From positions 1-13,496 of the forward strand of contig JACCZH010000385.1 of NCBI GenBank assembly GCA_013696045.1: a stretch of 13,496 nt of DNA, read 5' to 3'. A model generated the notes under the pieces. That model was not told the DNA's origin. It worked only from the letters and a program-made list of their open reading frames with translations, and did no database searches. Shown piece by piece: positions 1-10,690 of the stretch (positions are counted from its first letter, which is position 1; every line of letters begins with the position of its first letter). The stretch is from Chloroflexia bacterium (GTDB lineage: Bacteria > Chloroflexota > Chloroflexia > Thermomicrobiales > CFX8). Both the position numbers and the translations under genes were made by a program.

Positions 1-777
1 ACCTAACAGCACTGGTTTGGACTGGTTTTCGGCGTCTCCAACGACTCGTACAATAAGCTTTCGATCGGTGATCACCGACAATGCGCTCACGAACGAAGCT
101 AACCAGTCATTATTGAACTCGGCAAAGCGCGAGTAAAGCAAAATCACCGGCGGATCAATCGAAGCAGGGGGCGTCAGTCGAGCCGACGACAATTCGCGCC
201 AGTGCTTGTACGTCATGCCGTTCGGTAACCTCTTGACGGTGTCACCAGCGCTGTTTCGTATTTCACGAGCTCGTTCTGCCAGCAGAGTGCTGGCCGCGGT
301 GACATAGGTCGCGCGGCACAGCAGATCCTGTTCCTGATACTGGAATACACGGCGTTGAAGCGGACCATAATCTCCAGCGTCGTTCCAGCCTCCGTCGCCT
401 TCCCAATCGTCTGAATCCACGATGAGCGGCATCGACCTGCTCAACACCCGTCCGGCGAACCCTCCGAAGCCCTTCGGCTTGAAGACATGCACTAGGGATG
501 GTTTGAGCTTGCGTGCCCATGCAATTTGCTGACGGATGGCGGGGAGGGGGTTCGTCGCTGATGCTGATCTGGTATTAATGACTGGCACGCCGTCGATCAC
601 ATCAACGACACCGGCTTCTGACGGCATGTCCCAGGGTGTAACGACGATCGCCGGCCGAATCCCCTGGGAGCGTAGCTCGGCAGCTAGCGGGAGCGTCCGA
701 GCCTGTATTGTGCCGAGGTTCCAGGCGGAGAAGGTGCCGAGCATAATAACATCAGCAACCAGATCGTTCATTTCCAT
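1..777 (-). CDS. Group 1 (GT4-like) glycosyltransferase, C-terminal part cut by window edge
   Basis: The frame is open from an ATG at 777 to the left edge, giving 259 codons with no stop. It probably transfers an activated sugar in cell-surface polysaccharide or glycolipid synthesis; the acceptor cannot be told. The N-terminus reads as the first Rossmann strand and glycine loop of GT-B enzymes (MLGTFSAWNLGTIQAR, residues 12-27). It is followed by an aspartate-rich segment (VDSDDWEG, 120-127), the inter-domain LPNGMTYKHW (184-193), and the start of the second domain (VILLYSRFAEF, 211-221). Family members are usually 370-420 residues, so about a third lies outside. No strong ribosome binding site precedes the ATG at 777; a second ATG at 771 is an alternative start. 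The gene begins 74 bases after the lexA stop on the same strand, so it could be co-transcribed, but no functional link with LexA is evident. Family call good, substrate unknown. Confidence 0.75.
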   Translation of the reverse strand, partial: MEMNDLVADVIMLGTFSAWNLGTIQARTLPLAAELRSQGIRPAIVVTPWDMPSEAGVVDVIDGVPVINTRSASATNPLPAIRQQIAWARKLKPSLVHVFKPKGFGGFAGRVLSRSMPLIVDSDDWEGDGGWNDAGDYGPLQRRVFQYQEQDLLCRATYVTAASTLLAERAREIRNSAGDTVKRLPNGMTYKHWRELSSARLTPPASIDPPVILLYSRFAEFNNDWLASFVSALSVITDRKLIVRVVGDAENQSKPVLLG

Positions 778-851
778 GTGTTGATGGTACCGGACGCGAA
801 CCCACGCATTCAATACGCGTGTGAGACGGTTACACTGCGGTCACATCGACG

Positions 852-1493
852 CTACTGAACAGCCGGACGCACCACGGTGATGAGTTTTCCCTGAATCTCG
901 ACGTTATCGGCGCGGGTGTAGATGGGTTCCATCGTGACGTTGGCGGGTTGAAGCCGAACTTGTTCGCCTTCATGGTAGAAGCGCTTCAAGGTCGTTTCGG
1001 ACTCATCGCGCAGCCAGACCGCGACCGTATCGCCGTTCTCACAGATTTGCTGCGCGCGCAACACGACGACGTCGCCGTCGTTGATGAGCGCATCGACCAT
1101 TGAGTGGCCTTTGACACGCAACGCGAACAGGTCGCGCGGGTTAGGGCCCAGAACGTCTCCGCCAAGCTCGATGGCGTCTGGGTGCTCCTGGCCGTACAGA
1201 TCTCCCGGAACCGGGATCGGCTCACCGGCGGCAATCTGTCCGATGATTGGGATATTGATAACGCCGCGCCGTTGCTCGGGGCGGTTGGCGAGCTCGATGC
1301 CCCGCGAGATGTTGCGATTGCGACGTATGTGGTCGCGCTGCTCAAGGACTTTGAGATTGTAATCCACCACGCTGGTTGACGAGATGCTCAGCCCCTCCTG
1401 AATCTCCCGTATCGTCGGGGGATACGAATGGTCATCGCTGAATGCCACGATGAAATCAAGGATGGATTGTTGGCGCTGCGTTAGAATCTTCAT
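852..1493 (-). CDS. lexA: LexA repressor, SOS response regulator
   Basis: LexA represses DNA-damage genes and inactivates itself by autocleavage when RecA forms filaments on single-stranded DNA. With the ATG at 1493 the protein has 213 residues, close to the usual 200-240. The N-terminal winged helix-turn-helix spans roughly residues 5-65 (YPPTIREIQEGLSISSTSVV). The S24 peptidase domain follows, with the Ala-Gly cleavage site (IAAGEP, A89-G90), the catalytic serine in KGHSMVD (S131) and the catalytic lysine in TTLKRF (K170). All three are intact, so it should be a self-cleaving repressor. A TTG at 1496 would add one residue, but the ribosome binding site GGGAGG at 1501-1506 sits 7 bases from the ATG and only 4 from the TTG, so I chose the ATG. 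Its promoter contains an SOS box, indicating autoregulation. A glycosyltransferase gene follows downstream. Confidence 0.95.
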   Translation of the reverse strand: MKILTQRQQSILDFIVAFSDDHSYPPTIREIQEGLSISSTSVVDYNLKVLEQRDHIRRNRNISRGIELANRPEQRRGVINIPIIGQIAAGEPIPVPGDLYGQEHPDAIELGGDVLGPNPRDLFALRVKGHSMVDALINDGDVVVLRAQQICENGDTVAVWLRDESETTLKRFYHEGEQVRLQPANVTMEPIYTRADNVEIQGKLITVVRPAVQ

Positions 1494-1500
1494 CAAGCTT

Positions 1501-1506
1501 CCTCCC
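1501..1506 (-). promoter_or_regulatory. Ribosome binding site of lexA (decides the start)
   Basis: GGGAGG on the minus strand, 7 bases before the ATG at 1493 and 4 before an in-frame TTG at 1496. The spacing favours the ATG. Confidence 0.75.
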
Positions 1507-1556
1507 TGAACGTGGCGTAGTCGTCAAATTTTCTCGCCCACGCTTCACATACAATC

Positions 1557-1586
1557 AGTATAGTATCGAACATCTGTTCGTGTCAA
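1557..1586 (-). promoter_or_regulatory. lexA promoter (-35 TTGACA, -10 TATACT)
   Basis: On the minus strand there is a perfect -35 TTGACA (1586-1581), an 18-base spacer and a -10 TATACT (1562-1557). The transcript would start near 1550, leaving a leader of about 55 bases before the lexA ATG. The SOS box fills the spacer. Confidence 0.85.
1567..1580. promoter_or_regulatory. SOS box (LexA operator), Gram-positive type
   Basis: CGAACATCTGTTCG is an inverted repeat with perfect CGAAC/GTTCG arms and a 4-base centre. It matches the CGAAC-N4-GTTCG operator known for LexA (DinR) of Bacillus and actinobacteria. It lies wholly between -35 and -10 of the lexA promoter, so bound LexA would exclude RNA polymerase. 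It is also about 135 bases upstream of the divergent cvpA start, so effects on the cvpA-mutS2 operon are possible but unsupported by any promoter I can see. Confidence 0.85.
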
Positions 1587-1713
1587 CTTCCGTCTCGCCT
1601 TGATGCTGGTGCTTTTGGGCTATTCGTTCATGATGGTGGCTCGCATACACTACCGCTAGTCGCAGCGAACGCTGTCTTTTGACCGGTCCGTGGCTCTCAT
1701 CGCAGGTGGGGTG

Positions 1714-2283
1714 ATGAACATACTTGACATTCTGATTCTTGCCATTTTCGCGGGAGTGATTGCGACGGGGTTCTTCGTTGGGATCGGACGGGCGCTCAGC
1801 GCAATCGTGGCAATATACTTTGGCACAGTCATGTCGGCCACATTCTACCGGCCATTCGGCGGTGCGATCGAGCGTGCCGTGGGTGGGATCAACCCGGATA
1901 CAGCAAGGTTGATTGCATTCCTTCTGCTATTCACATTCACCAGTGTCGGCATCGGCTATGTGATTATTCGTACCGTTGATTCGGTGTCCACATCCAACCG
2001 TTTTGTTATCCTCAACAATATTGGTGGAGCGGCTCTTGGGATTGTCGTCGCTGTTGTGACGATCACTCTCTCGATAACGGTCACGGTCATCCTGATTCAG
2101 GCGTTGGCCCAAACGTCGATTGATGCGGCGGACGGCACGGTGCTGGCGTCGTTGCGGACGCAAATCCGCGGATCGGCGCTCGCGCCCGTCTTTCTTGATC
2201 TGTTGCCGTACGTGACGACGATTGTTGCGCCCTGGTTCCCGGGCGGACTGCCGCCGATCCTGACCGCTGCACCCCGAATCTAG
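1714..2283 (+). CDS. cvpA: CvpA family membrane protein (colicin V production-like)
   Basis: A 189-residue integral membrane protein with about four hydrophobic segments (roughly residues 4-22, 28-45, 64-87 and 103-130) and a short C-terminal tail. The opening MNILDILILAIFAGVIATGF and the NNIGGAALGIVV segment (about 100-111) are typical of the CvpA family. That family was named for an effect on colicin V production in Escherichia coli and its general biochemical role is unclear. A GTG at 1690 would add eight residues, but the ATG at 1714 is preferred: AGGTGGGG lies just upstream, and family members usually start with this NxLD-like motif. It is followed 32 bases later by mutS2, an arrangement common in bacteria, so the two are probably one operon. 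I found no convincing promoter in 1587-1713. Confidence 0.85.
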   Translation: MNILDILILAIFAGVIATGFFVGIGRALSAIVAIYFGTVMSATFYRPFGGAIERAVGGINPDTARLIAFLLLFTFTSVGIGYVIIRTVDSVSTSNRFVILNNIGGAALGIVVAVVTITLSITVTVILIQALAQTSIDAADGTVLASLRTQIRGSALAPVFLDLLPYVTTIVAPWFPGGLPPILTAAPRI

Positions 2284-2315
2284 CTACAGAGTGAATCGGG
2301 TATCGGTCGACTACA

Positions 2316-4661
2316 TTGGCATCTACAATCCTGGATACTCTCGAATTTAACCGTGTCCTGGAAATGCTCGAGCGCCATTGCGCGTTCTCGCTGGCGTCTG
2401 AACGCGCTTTTCAGCTCGGCCCCAGCTCAGACCCCGACACAGTGAGCTACTTGCTTGAGGTGTCGAGGCAGGCCTTCAATCTGGTCGAGACCCGGCCGTC
2501 CTTCGGCGTCGGTGGCGCGCGTGATATCCGCGAGCAGGTTGGCCGGGCCGCACTGGGTTCGATCCTATCGCCGCATGACTTGCTACTGGTACTTGACACA
2601 GTCTCATCTGCCCGGACGTTGCGTCGAAACTTCCGCAAGATCGAGACAGGAGGGCAGGACTATCCGGCTTTTGAGGAGTTTGTCGGACACGTAGCCGACC
2701 TCCCCAACCTCGAAGCCGATCTGAAACGCGCAATTGGTGACAACGGAGAGATCCTTGACGGCGCGAGTGACGAGCTGCGGCGCATCCGGCAACAGTTGCG
2801 GACGGCGCATGCGCGGGTTGTCGAGCGCATCCGTCGCTATCTCACCAGCAGCGACACCTCGGCGGCGCTTCAGGAACAGATCGTTACCTCCCGCGACGGC
2901 CGCTATGTCGTTCCGGTGCGAGCGGACCGCCGATCCCAGCTCAAAGGTGTCGTCCACGACACATCGGCCAGCGGCCAGACGCTCTTTGTAGAGCCGCTCG
3001 AGGTGGTCGAGCTGAACAATCGCTGGCGTGAGCTACAGTCCGCGGAACGGCACGAGATCGAGCGTATCCTGACCATCCTTACCGAAGCTGTAGCCCGCGA
3101 AAAGGACGCCCTTCAGCAGACACTCGACGCCATGGCGGCTATCGACCTGGCGCTGGCCAAGGCCCGATTAGCGGTAAGCGAGAACTTGAGCTTGCCTCTC
3201 CTGGTTAAGGGAAATCGTCAGCGCATCGTGATGCAGCGCGCACGGCACCCGTTGCTTGACCGGGCGACCGTGGTGCCAATTGATGTCGAGCTGGGAGTTG
3301 ATTACCGCGTGCTGGTCATCACTGGTCCAAACACCGGGGGTAAGACCGTCGCGCTCAAAACGGTTGGCTTGTGTGTGCTGATGGCGCAGTCGGGTCTGTA
3401 TATTCCGGCCGATCCCGGGAGCGAGCTGAGCGTTTTTGACGGCGTATTCGCCGACATCGGCGATGAGCAGAGCATCGAGCAGAGTCTGTCAACGTTCTCG
3501 TCACACATGACGCGCGTCATCGCCACTCTCCGTTCGATAACCCCTGACAGCCTGGTGCTTTTCGATGAGTTGGGGGCGGGCACAGACCCTGAGGAGGGGG
3601 CCGCGCTGGCGCGGGCCCTGATTACTGAACTACTCGAAATTGGTTGCCTGTCCATTACCACGACGCACTATTCAGAGCTCAAGTCATTCGCCTACATGAC
3701 ACCCGAGGTTGAGAACGGCAGCGTCGAGTTCGATCTAGCGACGCTCTCGCCAACCTACCGGCTTATCGTCGGTGTGCCGGGGAGATCGAATGCTTTGGCC
3801 ATCGCGAGGCGGCTGGGATTGCCCGATCGTGTGCTTGAGCGTGCGCGTGAGTACGTCGATCCCGCAACCGAGCACGTTGACGCCCTGCTGGCTGAGATCG
3901 TCGACCGGCGCAACGCGACCGAAGCGGCACGGGCTGAGGCAGAACAGGCTCGGATTGAAGCTCGGGGTGCACTGGAAGACGCACAGCGGCAACGAGCCGC
4001 CGCTCAGCGTGAGGCGCTGGTTGAGATTGAGGACGAACTCTCGGACGCCAGAGCAACGCTTCGCCGCTTGAAACGTCTTCCCGACGAGGCGCCAATTTCG
4101 CAGGTAAAGAAGCAGGCCGAAACATCCCGGCAAGAGCTGGAACAAGCGACCCAACAGGTGCGCCGGACTGCCAAGCGGCGCACCCAGAACGTGACGACCC
4201 GGCAACCGGTCAAGGTAGGAGACACCGTCAGTCTCATTGCACTGGGAGGTGAGGGCGAAGTCGTCGGCTTTTCAGAGGATGGGCTGGAAGCGGACGTTCA
4301 GATGGGCCCGTTCAAGGTTCGTCAACCGCTCGACGATCTGCGCCGGAAGAAACCTTCACCCGAACAGGCAAGACGTCGCACACCGGTGAGCGCACCGCAA
4401 CCTCGGCGCCGCGTAGACATGGAGCTTAACCTGCGTGGACAGCGGGCGGCCGGGATCGACGAAGAGCTCGATGAGTATCTGAATGATGCATATTTAGGTC
4501 ACATTCCATGGGTGCGGATAATCCACGGTAAAGGCACCGGTGCGCTCCGCGAGGTCGTCCGGCAGTTCTTAAGTGGTCACCCGTTGGTTGCCAAGTTTGA
4601 GACTCCACCGCAGAATGAAGGTGGCGACGGGGTCACGATCGCGTACTTGAGAGAAGGTTAA
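2316..4661 (+). CDS. mutS2: MutS2, ATPase with C-terminal Smr domain
   Basis: A 781-residue MutS2 of normal length. Family knowledge: MutS2 lacks the mismatch-recognition domains of MutS; it has been linked to suppression of homologous recombination and, in Bacillus, to splitting of collided ribosomes. Visible parts in order: core/lever region (1-320), Walker A GPNTGGKT (337-344), Walker B LVLFDELG (413-420), signature GAGTDPEEGAALA (420-432), TTTHYSELK (448-456), a long charged coiled coil (about 510-625), a small beta/KOW-like segment (631-672), and the Smr domain (701-781) with IIHGKGTGALR (735-745). The Smr LDLR-type motif reads LNLRG here, so Asn705 replaces the usual Asp. The start is a TTG at 2316 with a weak ribosome binding site. 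It is the only start codon between the upstream in-frame stop and the conserved TLEF motif. The stop abuts the next ATG with no gap. Confidence 0.95.
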   Translation: MASTILDTLEFNRVLEMLERHCAFSLASERAFQLGPSSDPDTVSYLLEVSRQAFNLVETRPSFGVGGARDIREQVGRAALGSILSPHDLLLVLDTVSSARTLRRNFRKIETGGQDYPAFEEFVGHVADLPNLEADLKRAIGDNGEILDGASDELRRIRQQLRTAHARVVERIRRYLTSSDTSAALQEQIVTSRDGRYVVPVRADRRSQLKGVVHDTSASGQTLFVEPLEVVELNNRWRELQSAERHEIERILTILTEAVAREKDALQQTLDAMAAIDLALAKARLAVSENLSLPLLVKGNRQRIVMQRARHPLLDRATVVPIDVELGVDYRVLVITGPNTGGKTVALKTVGLCVLMAQSGLYIPADPGSELSVFDGVFADIGDEQSIEQSLSTFSSHMTRVIATLRSITPDSLVLFDELGAGTDPEEGAALARALITELLEIGCLSITTTHYSELKSFAYMTPEVENGSVEFDLATLSPTYRLIVGVPGRSNALAIARRLGLPDRVLERAREYVDPATEHVDALLAEIVDRRNATEAARAEAEQARIEARGALEDAQRQRAAAQREALVEIEDELSDARATLRRLKRLPDEAPISQVKKQAETSRQELEQATQQVRRTAKRRTQNVTTRQPVKVGDTVSLIALGGEGEVVGFSEDGLEADVQMGPFKVRQPLDDLRRKKPSPEQARRRTPVSAPQPRRRVDMELNLRGQRAAGIDEELDEYLNDAYLGHIPWVRIIHGKGTGALREVVRQFLSGHPLVAKFETPPQNEGGDGVTIAYLREG

Positions 4662-4912
4662 ATGAGCGACACCGGCGGCTCGAAGATTGTGCAGGTGGGC
4701 GTTGCTCCGAACGAAGCGATTGCGCTGTGGTGGAAAGACATTCTCGGAGAGGAAGGCATTCCATCGTTTATCCGACCGGGTGGCATCGGTATGGCCTACT
4801 TCTCAAACGCATTGAATGAGCAGTACATCATGGTGCGCGAAGATCAGTCTGAGCTTGCGCTTGAGATCCTCAATGAAATCACAAACGCAGATGAGGCCGA
4901 ATTTTCTGAGGG

Positions 4913-4916
<4 letters not shown>
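4662..4916 (+). CDS. Small DUF2007-like protein (putative signal-transducing family)
   Basis: An 84-residue soluble, acidic protein. Its ATG follows the mutS2 stop codon directly, with the ribosome binding site GAGAAGG (4651-4657) inside the end of mutS2, so it is very likely co-translated with mutS2. The layout (strand, then NEAIALWWKDILGEEGIPSF at about 17-36, a glycine-rich turn, then YIMVREDQSELALEIL at about 55-70) resembles the short DUF2007 proteins. These read as an access-number-changing switch between an extended strand and a helix, ending in a VxxxxxxxAxxIL helix; their function is unknown. The assignment is from pattern alone. Its stop codon (4914-4916) overlaps the mfd stop on the other strand. 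Confidence 0.6.
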
Positions 4917-8401
<3,485 letters not shown>

Positions 8402-8525
8402 TCCATAATCGGCTCAACCAGAAAGGGCGTCCAACGGGCCGGACACCACAAATCAGTTCTCCAGTATAGCGAACTCCGGTTATACTCCTGTGAAACTCGA
8501 GGGAAGAAAAGATCGGGAGTGATTC
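8402..8525. promoter_or_regulatory. Divergent mfd / comEA promoter region
   Basis: The 124 bases between mfd and comEA hold two TATACT hexamers in opposite directions. The one on the plus strand (8481-8486) would be the -10 for comEA; the one on the minus strand (8468-8463) would be the -10 for mfd. The -35 elements are weak for both. Between the two hexamers lies CGAACTCCGGTT (8470-8481), whose left arm equals the CGAAC arm of the lexA SOS box while the right arm is only GTT. The ribosome binding site of comEA, GGGAG (8515-8519), completes the region. Confidence 0.5.
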
Positions 8526-9173
8526 ATGCTCCAACGGTTGGCAGGTATCGGCCGGAACCGATACGTCATGGCGGTCGTGACCGGGTGGCTGGCGGGAGTC
8601 ATTTTGCTGCTCTTTTTCCTGCTTTTGCGCGGCCAGCGGGACACCATCATCCTTCAGGTACAGCCGGTCAGCGATCCGCTGGCTGTGCAGGTTTATGTCG
8701 GCGGTGAAGTGAGTAGCCCGGGATTGTATTCACTTCGCCGGGGTAGCAGGGTTGCGGACGCCGTGACCCTCGCGGGCGGATTGTTGCCTGCGGCGGACAC
8801 CGCGGCAATCGGCATGGCCGCTGTGTTGGAAGACGCCGACCAGATCATCGTGCCGGCGCGCCGTCCAACGCCTCAGCCGGCTATCCAGGCGGCTCCGGTT
8901 GGCACACCGATTCCCGTTAACGCGGACGCCACGATCCTGCCCGATCTTCCCACTCAGCCCCCACCGGAGGAGAGTGGTCCGGTAAACATAAACACAGCCT
9001 CAATTGACGCGCTCGATGACCTCCCTGGAATTGGCCCGGTGATTGCGGGCCGCATCGTCGAATACCGTCTCCAACACGGTCCTTTTCAAACCTTGGAAGA
9101 GCTTGAGGAGGTCGCGGGGATCTCTATGCGCATGGTTGAGGAGCTGAGACCGCTCATCAGCCTCGGATCGTAG
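8526..9173 (+). CDS. comEA: ComEA, competence DNA-binding protein (SLBB plus helix-hairpin-helix)
   Basis: ComEA binds double-stranded DNA outside the membrane and hands it to the ComEC channel during natural transformation. The 215-residue protein has a short N-terminal cytoplasmic stretch and a single membrane anchor (about 14-35). An SLBB domain follows (about 53-110; VQVYVGGEVSSPGLYSLRRG), then a proline-rich linker (112-150). The C-terminal tandem helix-hairpin-helix domain contains NINTASIDALDDLPGIGP (154-171) and EELEEVAGIS (191-200). This order is that of Bacillus ComEA. The start is well supported by GGGAG six bases before the ATG. comEC begins one base after the stop, so the two are one operon and probably translationally coupled. 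Confidence 0.93.
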   Translation: MLQRLAGIGRNRYVMAVVTGWLAGVILLLFFLLLRGQRDTIILQVQPVSDPLAVQVYVGGEVSSPGLYSLRRGSRVADAVTLAGGLLPAADTAAIGMAAVLEDADQIIVPARRPTPQPAIQAAPVGTPIPVNADATILPDLPTQPPPEESGPVNINTASIDALDDLPGIGPVIAGRIVEYRLQHGPFQTLEELEEVAGISMRMVEELRPLISLGS

Positions 9174-9174
9174 A

Positions 9175-10632
9175 TTGGGCCTCGGGCTTGGACTTGGGCT
9201 TCTGGTAGGAGTCCGGGCCGCGACATCGGGCATGACTGTTGTTCTGCTACTGGTCGTAGTGGGACTTGTCGCTTTGGCAGTTACCAGCCCAAAAGATGTG
9301 CGTTCCCTTCTCGTGGGTGCGTCACTGGCATGCGTTCTGGGATTGACCGGAGGAAGCTTCAGGCTGGACGAACGCTCGCATAATGTACCTGAGCGCCCAG
9401 AGTACCGGTTTAACGCAATTGTGATCTCAGATCCTCGTACGTCCGCCAGCGGGTTCAGGGCAACCGTTTTGTGGCGGCATGACGACGGTACTTCAAGAGA
9501 GGCGCTGGTCTTCTTTCCCCCGGGGGTAACGATTAGCAAGGGAGATTGGGTCGTCATTCGCGGTAAGTCAATCGTTGATAGCGACATCGGCATGGTCTTC
9601 TCCACGTCCACGATTATCACCAAGCCCCCGGGATGGCTTGAGACGACGCGCCAGTCAATCCGAAACCGCTCATCTCAACACATGACGATGCGCGTTCCTG
9701 GATCCCCGGGCAGCCTCACTCTTGGGTTGCTTATCGGCGACGACAGCGGCCTATCTCAGACCGAGCGCTCCGATTTGCGCAGGTCGGGCTTGTCACATTT
9801 GACGGCGGTGAGCGGCTGGAACGTTTCGGTGGTTGTCGCCAGTGTCGGAGCGTTGTTCAGGGCGCTTGGAGCGCGAGGATGGCGCTGGATAATCGTGCAG
9901 GTAGCGTTGTTGGCGGTCTACGTGTGGATTGTGGGCCTGGAGCCGCCAATCCAGCGTGCGGCCATAATGGGAACGGTTGCGCTCATTGCGCTTCACCTGG
10001 GCCGGCCGGCGCACATGCTCACGTCACTCGTCCTCACAGCGGGAGTGATGGCTACCTGGAATCCCGCCATACTCCAATCGCTGTCCTTCATGTTGAGTTT
10101 CCTGGCGATGGTTGGTCTAATCGTCGCATCCAGGGTGACCTCAGGTTTGGGCCGATGGCAGGCCGCTCTCTTCTCGCCGGCCCTCGCGGCGGGTGGAGCG
10201 GGAATCGCGACGGCGCCGCTGCTGGCGGCGACGTTCGGGACGTTTTCCGCTATGACGTTGCCAGCAAATGTCGTGGCAGCACCACTTATTCCCGCGGCCA
10301 CGTATGCGGGCATCGTCGTTGTCTTGGGCTCGTGGATATCGCCTGTTGCGGCTGTGTCAGGTTGGCTGGCCTGGATCCTCTCCAGCGCGACGCTATGGGT
10401 GTCCGGATTCGCCGCTGATATTCCACATAGCCATTTCACCTTTGCGCCGATGCAACCCTCCACCGCTCTTACGATCTACCTAGGCTTGGCGCTGGCAGCG
10501 GCGCCGCTCATTCCCGAGGGCCGTGCCGTTATACGTCGCTGGGGTAATTGGTTCCATTTGACACCGGCCGCCGCCCTGCTGGCGGTACTGGTCCTCATTG
10601 GCATCCTCGCCATCGGAGCCGTCGCCGTCTAA
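9175..10632 (+). CDS. comEC: ComEC/Rec2 DNA-uptake channel, short form without metallo-beta-lactamase domain
   Basis: ComEC is the inner-membrane channel that imports single-stranded DNA. This 485-residue version has two or more N-terminal hydrophobic segments (1-60) and a soluble OB-like DUF4131 region (about 75-150). The membrane 'competence' domain begins with GLLIGDDSGLSQTERSDLRR (184-203), then SHLTAVSGWNVSVV (207-220), EPPIQRAAIMG (256-266) and several further helices to residue 485. Full-length relatives of about 750 residues end in a metallo-beta-lactamase domain thought to degrade the non-imported strand. Here the protein stops after a last hydrophobic segment, and the tRNA promoter follows at once. 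The start is a TTG at 9175, one base after the comEA stop; an ATG at 9232 would lose 19 residues and a hydrophobic stretch. The first codons are an imperfect hexamer repeat encoding GLGLGLGL. Confidence 0.88.
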   Translation: MGLGLGLGLLVGVRAATSGMTVVLLLVVVGLVALAVTSPKDVRSLLVGASLACVLGLTGGSFRLDERSHNVPERPEYRFNAIVISDPRTSASGFRATVLWRHDDGTSREALVFFPPGVTISKGDWVVIRGKSIVDSDIGMVFSTSTIITKPPGWLETTRQSIRNRSSQHMTMRVPGSPGSLTLGLLIGDDSGLSQTERSDLRRSGLSHLTAVSGWNVSVVVASVGALFRALGARGWRWIIVQVALLAVYVWIVGLEPPIQRAAIMGTVALIALHLGRPAHMLTSLVLTAGVMATWNPAILQSLSFMLSFLAMVGLIVASRVTSGLGRWQAALFSPALAAGGAGIATAPLLAATFGTFSAMTLPANVVAAPLIPAATYAGIVVVLGSWISPVAAVSGWLAWILSSATLWVSGFAADIPHSHFTFAPMQPSTALTIYLGLALAAAPLIPEGRAVIRRWGNWFHLTPAAALLAVLVLIGILAIGAVAV

Positions 10633-10641
10633 ATGACCGAG

Positions 10642-10671
10642 TAGACATCACCCGTCATTCCATCGTAGAAT
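10642..10671 (+). promoter_or_regulatory. Promoter of tRNA-Glu
   Basis: TAGACA (10642-10647) and TAGAAT (10666-10671) each match the -35 and -10 consensus at five of six positions, with an 18-base spacer. Transcription would start about 13 bases before the mature tRNA. It lies just after the comEC stop. Confidence 0.65.
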
Positions 10672-10690
10672 GCATGATTGAAGCGACGAC

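Noticed and set aside
263..520. 85-codon minus-strand frame
   Set aside because: It is in another frame of the glycosyltransferase gene, whose own frame runs unbroken from 777 to the edge with family motifs.
1587..1713. cvpA promoter candidates (TTGATG at 1600, TACACT at 1646)
   Set aside because: No pair of hexamers with 16-19-base spacing; I see no promoter I can support.
10632..10659. AATGAC ... GTCATT inverted repeat after comEC as terminator
   Set aside because: Six-base stem with a 16-base loop, no T-tract, and it overlaps the likely tRNA promoter.
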